Positions 47,160-54,309 of a stretch of 64,000 nt of DNA are shown piece after piece; positions within the stretch are counted from its first letter, which is position 1; each line of letters starts with the position of its first letter. A model generated the notes under the pieces. That model searched no databases and was not told where the DNA came from. It saw only the letters and a list, made by a program, of their open reading frames with translations. The stretch is from Methylophilus rhizosphaerae. GTDB lineage: Bacteria > Pseudomonadota > Gammaproteobacteria > Burkholderiales > Methylophilaceae. The stretch lies in the NCBI RefSeq assembly GCF_900100975.1, contig NZ_FNFX01000002.1, positions 558,001-622,000 of the forward strand, given 5' to 3'. The translations under genes and the position numbers were made by a program.

Positions 47160-48428
47160 CTATTTCTTATCCGGCAAAAACTTCAATACCGCACTGTTGA
47201 TGCAATAACGTTTGCCCGTCGGTGGCGGGCCGTCATCAAAGACATGCCCCAGATGAATACCGGAACTGGCACTCAGTACTTCGGTGCGGTGCATGCCATG
47301 GCTACTGTCATCTTTCATCACCAAAGCACCTGGCAGAGGGTCAAAAAAGCTGGGCCAGCCGGTCTTGCTATTGAATTTCTTATCGCTCCTGAACAGGCGC
47401 TCACCCGAAACCGGGTCTACATAATAGCCGGAGGCATGATTATCCAGCAGCGATCCGCTGAATGGTGTTTCCGTCCCTTTCTCGAACGCGATTTTCCTTT
47501 GCTCCGGGCTCAGCATCTGCACGCCTAGCCAGCGCCAGAAGCGCTGTTTATTACCGTCATAACCGGTATAGCGCGCTTCTTCTTTGCCATTTTCAAACAG
47601 CACTATCGTTGGCGTGGCCCATAAATCCTCTTTGAGCGCCCAGCCTGCCGGTGCTTGTGTCGAATAGGTTTTGGTAATATTCACCTCAGATTTCCACTGG
47701 CTCATGATGTCTTTCTCAAAGGCTTTGCAGAAGTTGCACACCTCAGACTCAAATACCACCAGTTGCTGTTTCGCCAGTTTTTTACCATCCAGCGGTGCGA
47801 TTGCCACAGGGCTGACTGGTGTACTGTTACCGGGGAATGCCACACCAGTGCCTCCCAATCCACAATACCCGTTAGGGTTTTTCTTCAGGTATTGCTGATG
47901 GTAGTTTTCAGCCAGGTAGAATGCCTTGAGCGGTGCAATCTCAGTTGTGATTTTACCCAACCCGGCCTTGCTCAAGGCCTGCTGGTAAACTTCCCTGGTT
48001 TGCAGGGCGGCCTGTTGCTGGGCCTCGGAGCTATAGAAAATGGCACTGCGGTAATTCGAGCCGATATCGTTGCCCTGCCGATTGCCTTGCGTGGGGTCAT
48101 GATTCTGCCAGAACGCAGCCAGCACTTTTTCCAGCGTGGCTGCATTGTTCTCAAAGGTCACTTTCACGACTTCGGCATGTGTCGCCGGTTTATTGGAATG
48201 CCCTTCCTTGGAAACTGTTTCGTAGGTGGGCGCTTGATTGCTGCCTCCCGCATAGCCGACTTCGGTTTTAATCACGCCCGGCACTTCCCCTATGCGCTTT
48301 TCCGCGCCCCAGAAGCAACCCATGCCCAATACAATGGTATCGGTTACCGGTGTGCTGCCTGCGTTCGCTACCGCTGAAAAAATCAGCAGCAAACAACTGG
48401 CGAGCACCTGAATTCTCTTGATCCACAT
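47160..48428 (-). CDS. msrAB: Exported MsrA-thioredoxin-MsrB methionine sulfoxide reductase fusion
   Basis: Repairs both stereoisomers of methionine sulfoxide, here in the envelope: a signal peptide precedes AVANA-GS (about residue 23). MsrA (about 30-200) has catalytic C38 in GCFWGAE and a recycling Cys in NGYCGLGG. A thioredoxin-like middle (about 215-305) carries CNFC. MsrB (about 310-420) has the catalytic Cys in RYCINSA but lacks the zinc CxxC pairs. Neisserial PilB has the thioredoxin part first; here it lies between the reductases. The ATG at 48428 follows GGAGG by 7 bases; the ATG at 48434 would overlap the doxX stop (ATGA) but leaves only 1 base. It is the last gene of the bufferin-like operon. 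Confidence 0.92.
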   Translation of the reverse strand: MWIKRIQVLASCLLLIFSAVANAGSTPVTDTIVLGMGCFWGAEKRIGEVPGVIKTEVGYAGGSNQAPTYETVSKEGHSNKPATHAEVVKVTFENNAATLEKVLAAFWQNHDPTQGNRQGNDIGSNYRSAIFYSSEAQQQAALQTREVYQQALSKAGLGKITTEIAPLKAFYLAENYHQQYLKKNPNGYCGLGGTGVAFPGNSTPVSPVAIAPLDGKKLAKQQLVVFESEVCNFCKAFEKDIMSQWKSEVNITKTYSTQAPAGWALKEDLWATPTIVLFENGKEEARYTGYDGNKQRFWRWLGVQMLSPEQRKIAFEKGTETPFSGSLLDNHASGYYVDPVSGERLFRSDKKFNSKTGWPSFFDPLPGALVMKDDSSHGMHRTEVLSASSGIHLGHVFDDGPPPTGKRYCINSAVLKFLPDKK

Positions 48429-48430
48429 AG

Positions 48431-48892
48431 TCATGCCTCCTTAATCCCAATACTATACCGCCCGCTGCCCTGGGTCAGTATCGTAAACAACATCAGTGCC
48501 AGCATCAGCGGCACTTTAAAACCCAGCCCGGCATCGGTTTCAATCTGATTCCAGCCAGACCAGCCCAGGTCAAAATGAACGGTATATACCGCTACAAAAG
48601 TGATAAACAGCAACCCTATCGCTGCCAGGCGGCTATAAAAGCCCAGCAGCAATGCCAGCCCGAAAGTGATCTCACCCGCGCCTGCCATGACCCAATTCAG
48701 GTCAGCGCCAAGAAAATGCAGTGGAAAAGGAAACTGCAGGCCACTGAACCACTCCGGTGCATGCACACCCCCACTGAGTTTGGTATATCCGGCCAGAATA
48801 AATTCCTGCCCGGCCCATATCCTGAGTGCCAACAGGCCAAGATCACGTGTTTTCTGCATCAGTTTGACGTGCAAGGAATGCCAGGAATTCAT
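48431..48892 (-). CDS. DoxX-family membrane protein of the RiPP operon
   Basis: A 153-residue inner-membrane protein with four predicted helices and the DoxX pattern (ALRIWAGQEFILAGYTKLSGG, then GAGEITFGLALLLGFYSRLAA). DoxX proteins accompany DUF692/DUF2063 pairs in bufferin and HvfABCD operons, where their role is unclear. The ATG at 48892 lies within the upstream gene (50-base overlap). It ends 2 bases before the msrAB start. Confidence 0.85.
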   Translation of the reverse strand: MNSWHSLHVKLMQKTRDLGLLALRIWAGQEFILAGYTKLSGGVHAPEWFSGLQFPFPLHFLGADLNWVMAGAGEITFGLALLLGFYSRLAAIGLLFITFVAVYTVHFDLGWSGWNQIETDAGLGFKVPLMLALMLFTILTQGSGRYSIGIKEA

Positions 48893-49127
48893 CTTTAAGG
48901 TCTCCGTAATAATGTGAGGTCCAGGCCGATTGGCGCACAAACGCCTGGATTAATTCTTTCCATGCTGCTTCGCCCAGCTGCTGGCGAAGTTCAGGATAAT
49001 GGACTTCTATCATTTGGCTGGCACCGAGAAACACCAGGTACCGATAAGCCCGCATGCCCGCTTCTGTATATCCGGCAGGAACGACCTCGGTCGCCCCTCT
49101 TATGTATTGGTAAAAGCCGTCAGGCAT
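48843..49127 (-). CDS. Short DUF2063 (BufC/HvfC N-terminal) RiPP maturation partner
   Basis: A 94-residue protein matching the N-terminal helical domain of the BufC/HvfC partner proteins (FYQYIRGATEVVPAGYTEAGMRAYRYLVFLGASQMIEVHYPELRQQLG and AFVRQ.. patterns). Usual members have a further C-terminal domain, about 200-260 residues in all, which is missing here; the frame stops cleanly inside doxX. AGGA precedes the ATG by 7 bases. It overlaps the DUF692 gene by 28 bases and doxX by 50. It probably binds the precursor peptide for the DUF692 enzyme, as MbnC does for MbnB. Confidence 0.75.
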   Translation of the reverse strand: MPDGFYQYIRGATEVVPAGYTEAGMRAYRYLVFLGASQMIEVHYPELRQQLGEAAWKELIQAFVRQSAWTSHYYGDLKDEFLAFLARQTDAENT

Positions 49128-49882
49128 GATAATTCCTGATTCAATGTTGCAAGTGAAGGAATGTCGTTGTCCCACTCCAGCAAAATTGGGGTGCCGTGCT
49201 GACGATGTAGTGCCAAGGCTACTTCCCTGGTTTCAGTCTCTACATGCTCGCTATGCGTATCAATATAAAGCCCGAACCGTTCATCAAATTCGTGCCCGGC
49301 AACATGCATATAAGTCACGCGCTGCATGTCCACCTGGCTTAAAAAATGTTGTACTTCTGTTAACTGGTGGTTTTTGTGGTTAACCGCAATATTATTGATA
49401 TCCAGCAAGATATTGCAGTCCGCTTTTTCCACCACTTTCATCAGAAATTCCACCTCACTCATTTCACCAACATTGGTGTAATAAGTGGTATTTTCCACTG
49501 CGATCCTGAGGCCTAATACATCCTGCACCTCTTTGATACGGTCACTAAGGCGAACCACTTCCTGGTCAGTAAATGGTATCGGGAACAAATCATAAAGCTG
49601 GTGCGCGTCCCCACTGGCAGCCAGATGATCGGAATAATAAGTCGTATCCAGGTCATCCATCAGTGCACGCACAGCCTTGAGAAAATCATGTTGTATCGCA
49701 CCTTGCCCGCCAAGGCTGAGTGACACACCATGCAGCCTGACTGGGCGACCTGATTCCATTAGCTGATAAAGAGGTGTCCTGTCGCGTCGAATCCAGTTCT
49801 CAGGCGCAACCTCGAAGAAATCTGCCTGCACAACAGACATATCCCAATCAGCCATTTCCTTACGGTAACCCAGTCCAGCCAT
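49100..49882 (-). CDS. DUF692 multinuclear-iron RiPP-modifying enzyme (MbnB/BufB/HvfB family)
   Basis: A 260-residue TIM-barrel enzyme with the family's metal-site motifs: FFEVAPENW, VRLHGVSLSLGG, YYSDHLA, IAVENTTYY, ILLDINNIAVN, THMHVAGHEF-like YMHVAGHEF, IDTHSEHV and LLEWDNDIP. Family members use two or three iron ions to convert peptide cysteines into oxazolone-thioamide or thiooxazole groups that bind copper. It starts 12 bases after the cysteine-rich peptide gene, which is therefore the expected substrate. Confidence 0.92.
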   Translation of the reverse strand: MAGLGYRKEMADWDMSVVQADFFEVAPENWIRRDRTPLYQLMESGRPVRLHGVSLSLGGQGAIQHDFLKAVRALMDDLDTTYYSDHLAASGDAHQLYDLFPIPFTDQEVVRLSDRIKEVQDVLGLRIAVENTTYYTNVGEMSEVEFLMKVVEKADCNILLDINNIAVNHKNHQLTEVQHFLSQVDMQRVTYMHVAGHEFDERFGLYIDTHSEHVETETREVALALHRQHGTPILLEWDNDIPSLATLNQELSCLTAFTNT

Positions 49883-49894
49883 GGTGAAATATCC

Positions 49895-50107
49895 CTATTT
49901 TTTAGAGCAGGAAGCTTCTTTTTTGGAACAAGATGATTCTTTTTGCTCACTGGCATCTTTTTTGGAACAGGAGGCATCTTTTTTCTCAGCAGACACTTCC
50001 TTTTTGCTGCATGTGCCAGCGCTGCATTTCTTTTCCGGTGGTGTACCCGCAAATGCAGAGGTAGCGATAATGGTCGTGGCAAGTGCTGCTAACTGTTTAA
50101 TATTCAT
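49895..50107 (-). CDS. Secreted Cys-rich RiPP precursor with CSKK repeats (bufferin-like)
   Basis: A 70-residue precursor. The Sec signal peptide (cleavage after SAFA, residue 20) is followed by a Lys/Glu/Ser-rich tail with five cysteines (28, 33, 47, 60, 67). CSKK occurs four times (33-36, 47-50, 60-63 and the last four residues), usually followed by E/D and a hydrophobic or Ala-Ser. AGGAG lies 7 bases before the ATG. The EGKCG motif common in HvfA/BufA peptides is absent. Position directly before the DUF692 gene makes it the likely substrate; copper buffering is inferred from the family. Confidence 0.82.
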   Translation of the reverse strand: MNIKQLAALATTIIATSAFAGTPPEKKCSAGTCSKKEVSAEKKDASCSKKDASEQKESSCSKKEASCSKK

Positions 50108-50178
50108 TTTAAAACTCCTGTTAAGATTGAAAAGCATTGTGAGAAAGACGATCAATATTCACAATGTGCTATTGCTAG

Positions 50179-50204
50179 TACGTAACCGGTGAGCAGATGG
50201 TTAC
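50179..50204 (-). promoter_or_regulatory. SigF-type ECF promoter of the bufferin-like operon
   Basis: Read leftward: GTAACC at 50204-50199, sixteen bases, then CGTA at 50182-50179. This differs at one base from the GTAACC-N16-CGAA promoter known for Caulobacter SigF. The predicted start near 50171 leaves a leader of about 64 bases before the peptide ATG. Confidence 0.72.
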
Positions 50205-50247
50205 ACTGGGCAATAAAAAATTTATAAATATTTTTTTGCAGGTATCT

Positions 50248-50273
50248 GTAACTTTTATATCTCTCCAGGCGAA
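50248..50273 (+). promoter_or_regulatory. SigF-type ECF promoter of sigF-nrsF (autoregulation)
   Basis: GTAACT at 50248-50253, sixteen bases, then CGAA at 50270-50273: one mismatch from GTAACC-N16-CGAA. The first ATG of the sigma gene (50282) is only 8 bases after the -10 element, so the transcript would be leaderless or nearly so. Confidence 0.75.
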
Positions 50274-50281
50274 CTATATAA

Positions 50282-50824
50282 ATGATGATGGAAGAAGAGT
50301 TGCGCAAGTTAATGTCGATGGCCCTGGATGGTCATGCTGATTCCTACCACCTCTTCTTGCAGCGGGCTAGCATGCCATTGAGGGCATATTTAAGACGCCG
50401 CCTTAATGCAATCCCCGATGAGGTGGAGGACTTATTGCAAGAGACTTTGCTGGCCATTCATGCCAAACGCCATACGTATCGCAGGGACGAGCTATTGACG
50501 CCGTGGCTGTATGCGATTGCACGCTACAAGATGATCGACTTTTTACGCCGCCGCTCGCAACATGAAGCATTGAATGATCCTCTGGATGAAGAAACAGAAT
50601 GGCTTGAAGCTTCGGAGGATGCAGTCAGTGATTCAAAAAAGGATCTGGGAAAAATGCTGGAGACATTACCTGAAAACCAGCGTCTGTCGATACAACATAC
50701 CAAGCTGGATGGCTTATCGGTGGCAGAAGCGGCAGCGATGACGGGCATGTCAGTGTCTGCGATCAAAGTTGGCGTACATCGCGGTATGAAGGCACTGGCA
50801 AAAATGTGGAAGGAACAAGCATGA
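50282..50824 (+). CDS. sigF: SigF-type ECF RNA polymerase sigma factor
   Basis: A 180-residue ECF sigma factor. Region 2 includes DEVEDLLQETLLAIHAKRHTYRRDE and region 4 includes LPENQRLSIQHTKLDGLSVAEAAAMTGMSVSAIKVGVHRGMKAL. Partnership with a DUF1109/NrsF anti-sigma gene (ATGA overlap) assigns it to the SigF group, which in Caulobacter responds to metals and controls a bufferin operon. Three ATG codons in tandem (50282, 50285, 50288) open the frame; no ribosome site is possible if transcription starts near 50281. Confidence 0.92.
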   Translation: MMMEEELRKLMSMALDGHADSYHLFLQRASMPLRAYLRRRLNAIPDEVEDLLQETLLAIHAKRHTYRRDELLTPWLYAIARYKMIDFLRRRSQHEALNDPLDEETEWLEASEDAVSDSKKDLGKMLETLPENQRLSIQHTKLDGLSVAEAAAMTGMSVSAIKVGVHRGMKALAKMWKEQA

Positions 50825-51462
50825 AAACCGATGAATTGATCAAGATGCTCTCAACCAACGTTGAGCCCGTGCCGCCATATGCCGCTGAGAAACTGCTGGG
50901 CAGGGCACTGGCGATAGGGGCTGCAATTTCCCTCATATTACTGCTCGCCATCTATGGCTTGAGACCTGACCTGAAAGAAGTCAGCGGTACGTTTGCTTTC
51001 TGGATGAAAATGGGGGTACCACTGGCGAATGCAGCCTTGGGGCTGCTCTTTATCATGACGTTGGCACGCCCCGGAAAGCCTCTTAAAATGGGCTATGGGG
51101 TGCTGGTGATTCCAATAGCGGTGCTGTGGATATGGGCCATTGTGACCTGGCTTACTTCAGACCCTGCCCTGCATGCTGAACTGCTATGGGGGAATACCTG
51201 GCGGGTCTGTATCATGAACATTGCTTTTCTGGCGCTGCCAGTAGGGGCAGCTACCTTCATGGCATTACAAAACCTGGCACCGACAAAACCGGTGTTGACC
51301 GGTGCGATAGCTGGCTGGCTGGCCGGCGGTGTGGGCGCAAGTGTATATGCCCTGCATTGCCCGGAAATGGCAGCCCCGTTCCTGGCGGTGTGGTACGTAC
51401 TTGGCATGCTGGTCCCCAGTGCGGTCATGGCCTACCTGGGGCATCGCAGCTTACGCTGGTAA
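50821..51462 (+). CDS. nrsF: NrsF-family (DUF1109) transmembrane anti-sigma factor
   Basis: A 213-residue inner-membrane protein with six predicted helices and a short cytoplasmic N-terminus (MKTDELIKMLSTNVEPVPPY) expected to hold the sigma factor. Two cysteines conserved in the family are visible, in WRVCIMNI (about residue 127) and LHCPE (about 183). In NrsF such periplasmic cysteines sense heavy metals or oxidants. It overlaps sigF by four bases (ATGA) with GGAAGGAAC upstream. Confidence 0.9.
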   Translation: MKTDELIKMLSTNVEPVPPYAAEKLLGRALAIGAAISLILLLAIYGLRPDLKEVSGTFAFWMKMGVPLANAALGLLFIMTLARPGKPLKMGYGVLVIPIAVLWIWAIVTWLTSDPALHAELLWGNTWRVCIMNIAFLALPVGAATFMALQNLAPTKPVLTGAIAGWLAGGVGASVYALHCPEMAAPFLAVWYVLGMLVPSAVMAYLGHRSLRW

Positions 51463-51528
51463 CCCGCTCTCCAGATATTCAAACAAGCAGTTTTATGCAC
51501 TACTGCTGCCAGACAGGTACACGCCTGA

Positions 51529-52812
51529 CTAGAACTGGTATAACAGCGTCACCCAGCTTTTGGTCACATCCGGTTTGCGTGTGCTCGCGGCAGATGTCGC
51601 CCCCAGGATGTCATCTTCCCTGAATTGCGCATATTCCAGCTTTGCCTGGAATTGTGGCGTAAATTGATAAGCCAGTGACAGGTCCAGCTCATGGCCATAA
51701 TCCTCCCCAGTCCCTGTCGGCGTCTGGAAATGCGTATCCGCAGACAGGTGATGCCACTCTGACAGTATGATCCATTGGTCTACCGTGCTGCCAAAAGTCA
51801 CAAACCGGTCAACCATCCCCTGTCTGGGAGTAACCGAAAACATGTCTGCCCAGCCCTGGAACGGATGCAAGGTTGCCATTGGTGTCTGGAAAGCATACAA
51901 ACCGTCATGACTGCCCAGCACTTCCTGGTCCACACGGGCAAACCACTGCTGATACCCCAGGCCCAGGCCAATCTTGCTGTAGGAAGCATCAATTTCCCGC
52001 GAACCGCCCTGGTAAGCCGTTTGCCTGGCATATTCAACGGTATGCAGCCAGCGCCAGTCAGGGTTAATGTCGATGGCACCATCAAAACGCAGGCCGATAT
52101 CCTTATGGGCATTATCAGCCACACCGGTATTCTGGCCGGTATCTGCCTGATCGATAAAGTAGCCATAGGCCGTCACCGAAGCCTTGGGCAGATATTTATA
52201 CGAGAAATGGGCAATATCAAAGTTGGTATTGCGGTATTTGCCGGTGGATTGACGCAGGTGCTCGTAGTGACCGAACAGGATTTCCGAATTGCTTAAAGCG
52301 TGGTTGGTGACCGTCAGGCCATCGAATACCTGGGAAGATTGCCTGAACACAATATCACCGACAAAACGTGTGTTATCCAGCCGGATGATCTGCCGCCCCA
52401 GACGGACATTGGTTTTGGGAATCCCGGCATAATCGATGTACAACTGGTTGATGTCAGTGATTTCAGGGTCAGGCACCGTCGGCAACTGGCTCGGGTGGTT
52501 TTTGCCCAGGTTGTTGTCATAAAAATCCTGGTTCAAATGACTGATATTGATCAGTTGTGCCGTGATACTGGTATCAAAATAACTGGCCGTCTGCCAGCCA
52601 AGCAGCGTCTGCAAGGTAAACGCATTTGCATCGTCCGCCTTGTTCTCCTGATCCACATATTCATACCTCAGCCGGAATTGCGAGACTGACTTGCCCTGCA
52701 CGATCGCATCGTAGACTGACTGCGCCTGGACAGGCGCAGCCGCCAGCACGCCACAAGCATGCAAGGAAGCCAGAAGGCTATATAAAACAGGGAGATGGCG
52801 AGCGCGGAACAT
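51529..52812 (-). CDS. Outer-membrane porin of the alginate-export family (paralogue of operon B porin)
   Basis: A 427-residue beta-barrel protein with a signal peptide (cleavage near APVQAQS, about residue 30) and the same markers as the porin at 22756: FRLRYEYVDQ, LYIDYAG, VRLGRQIIRLDNTRFVGDIVFRQ and an aromatic C-terminus (WVTLLYQF). It lies downstream of and co-directional with the ammonium transporter, 117 bases away. No sigma-54 or ANTAR element was found before it. No ribosome site is visible, and the start codon lies at the edge of an inverted repeat. The substrate is unknown. Confidence 0.8.
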   Translation of the reverse strand: MFRARHLPVLYSLLASLHACGVLAAAPVQAQSVYDAIVQGKSVSQFRLRYEYVDQENKADDANAFTLQTLLGWQTASYFDTSITAQLINISHLNQDFYDNNLGKNHPSQLPTVPDPEITDINQLYIDYAGIPKTNVRLGRQIIRLDNTRFVGDIVFRQSSQVFDGLTVTNHALSNSEILFGHYEHLRQSTGKYRNTNFDIAHFSYKYLPKASVTAYGYFIDQADTGQNTGVADNAHKDIGLRFDGAIDINPDWRWLHTVEYARQTAYQGGSREIDASYSKIGLGLGYQQWFARVDQEVLGSHDGLYAFQTPMATLHPFQGWADMFSVTPRQGMVDRFVTFGSTVDQWIILSEWHHLSADTHFQTPTGTGEDYGHELDLSLAYQFTPQFQAKLEYAQFREDDILGATSAASTRKPDVTKSWVTLLYQF

Positions 52813-52852
52813 GCGTAATCCAGGTAATTAAACGAGGCTGAATATTACGCAT
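52811..52852 (-). repeat. Inverted repeat spanning the leader and start codon of the porin gene
   Basis: ATGCGTAAT (52811-52819) and ATTACGCAT (52844-52852) are perfect 9-base complements separated by 24 bases. On the mRNA the second arm runs into the first two bases of the AUG, so the hairpin would cover the initiation region. It could be an operator or a translational switch. Confidence 0.5.
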
Positions 52853-52929
52853 TCTCTATCCATCAGAAAAGTAAAATTTCAGAAAAGCAACCTTGCCGCT
52901 CAACCGGTATCCCTCTCAAGCGCAGAGCG

Positions 52930-54120
52930 CTAATCTGCCGATACAGCGGGGATTTTATGGATACTTAAATCCGCACCGTCAAACTCTGACTCGGCATCCA
53001 GCCGGATACCCACCAGTTTCTTCAGCAAGCCATACACGAGGCCCCCACCTACCAGCGCAATGCTGACGGCTGTGAGCGTGCCCACCAATTGGCTCAGGAA
53101 GCTGACACCCCCCATGCCCCCCAGGCTGGTACAGCCAAAAATACCGGCGGCAATCCCGCCCCAGGCGCCACATAAACCGTGTAGCGGCCATACACCCAGC
53201 ACATCGTCGATCTTCAAACGATTTTGCGTGAGCGTAAATGCCCACACGAATAATGCACCGGCTACCGCACCGGTCACCAGCGCACCCAGCGGATGCATGA
53301 CATCAGAACCGGCACACACCGCCACCAAGCCGGCCAATGGGCCATTGTGGACAAAGCCAGGGTCATTTTTGCCCAAGAACAGGGCGGCCAGTGTACCGCC
53401 AACCAGCGCCATCAGTGAATTGACTGCGACCAGGCCGGAGATGTGCTGGATTGCCTGTGCGGACATCACATTAAAACCGAACCAGCCTACGGTCAGTATC
53501 CATGCACCCAGCGCCAGAAAAGGAATATTGGATGGTGGATATGCATGCAAACGGCCATCCTTGGTATAGCGACCATTGCGGGCGCCTAGCAATAACACTG
53601 CCGCCAGCGCTATCCAGCCGCCCATCGCATGCACTACGGTGGAGCCGGCAAAATCATGGAATCTGGCGCCAAAGCTGGCATTTAGCCAATCCTGGAAGCC
53701 AAAATGGTTGTTCCAGGCCATGCCTTCAAAAAATGGGTAGATAAAGCCGACGATCAGGAACGTTGCCGCCATTTGCGGATTGAACCTGGCACGCTCGGCA
53801 ATACCCCCGGAGATAATGGCCGGAATCGCTGCAGCAAAAGTCAGCAGGAAAAAGAATTTGACCAGGTCATAGCCGTGGTGCGCGGCCAATAACGCTGCCC
53901 CACTGAAAAAATGTACCCCGTAGGCAATCCCATAGCCAATAAAGAAATAGGCGATGGTAGAGACAGCAAAATCCACCATGATTTTAACCAGCGCATTGAC
54001 CTGGTTTTTCTGGCGCACGGTACCCACTTCCAGGAAGGCAAACCCGGCATGCATGGCCAGTACCATGATGGCGCCCAATAACACAAACAAAACATCATTC
54101 GCGGACATTAACGCTTCCAT
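52930..54120 (-). CDS. amt: Ammonium transporter (Amt family)
   Basis: A 396-residue inner-membrane ammonium channel with eleven predicted helices. The twin-histidine pore residues are present in GSTVVHAMGG (about 163) and WPLHGLCGAWGG (about 307). GGAG lies 6 bases before the ATG. Unlike most amt genes, no glnK follows or precedes it here. A sigma-54 promoter and a double NtrC site upstream place it under nitrogen-limitation control alongside the nitrate island. Confidence 0.93.
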   Translation of the reverse strand: MEALMSANDVLFVLLGAIMVLAMHAGFAFLEVGTVRQKNQVNALVKIMVDFAVSTIAYFFIGYGIAYGVHFFSGAALLAAHHGYDLVKFFFLLTFAAAIPAIISGGIAERARFNPQMAATFLIVGFIYPFFEGMAWNNHFGFQDWLNASFGARFHDFAGSTVVHAMGGWIALAAVLLLGARNGRYTKDGRLHAYPPSNIPFLALGAWILTVGWFGFNVMSAQAIQHISGLVAVNSLMALVGGTLAALFLGKNDPGFVHNGPLAGLVAVCAGSDVMHPLGALVTGAVAGALFVWAFTLTQNRLKIDDVLGVWPLHGLCGAWGGIAAGIFGCTSLGGMGGVSFLSQLVGTLTAVSIALVGGGLVYGLLKKLVGIRLDAESEFDGADLSIHKIPAVSAD

Positions 54121-54188
54121 TTCGCTCTCCGAACAGAATCAATCATCAGGCGCTGAAAATACGCCTTTTTAAAAGTGCGGAATGGAAA

Positions 54189-54204
54189 AGCAATTATCAG
54201 ACCA
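54189..54204 (-). promoter_or_regulatory. Sigma-54 promoter of amt
   Basis: Read leftward the element is TGGTCTGATAATTGCT: GG-N10-GC spacing is exact and TGG...TTGCT is kept, but three bases between differ from consensus. Two NtrC dyads just upstream support it. The predicted start near 54178 leaves a leader of about 58 bases. Confidence 0.68.
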
Positions 54205-54255
54205 TATTTATCCGGCTGATTTTAAAGGAGTTTATTTCCAGGATGCTCAGTACAT

Positions 54256-54302
54256 GCACCAGCAAGGCGCAAACGCCCGTGCATTGCACACTTATGGTGC
54301 AA
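54256..54302. promoter_or_regulatory. Tandem NtrC-type enhancer sites of amt
   Basis: A perfect TTGCAC-N7-GTGCAA dyad (54284-54302) and a one-mismatch GCAC-N7-GCGC dyad (54256-54270) are centred 30 bases apart, about three helical turns, as in the classical glnA enhancer. They lie about 85 and 115 bases upstream of the predicted amt start. The remainder of the gap to the next gene holds nothing else. Confidence 0.75.
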
Positions 54303-54309
54303 ATGCACC

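Noticed and set aside
52813-52929. Sigma-54 or ANTAR control of the second porin.
   Set aside because: No GG-N10-GC element with supporting bases and no A1/G4 six-base loops were found in the gap.
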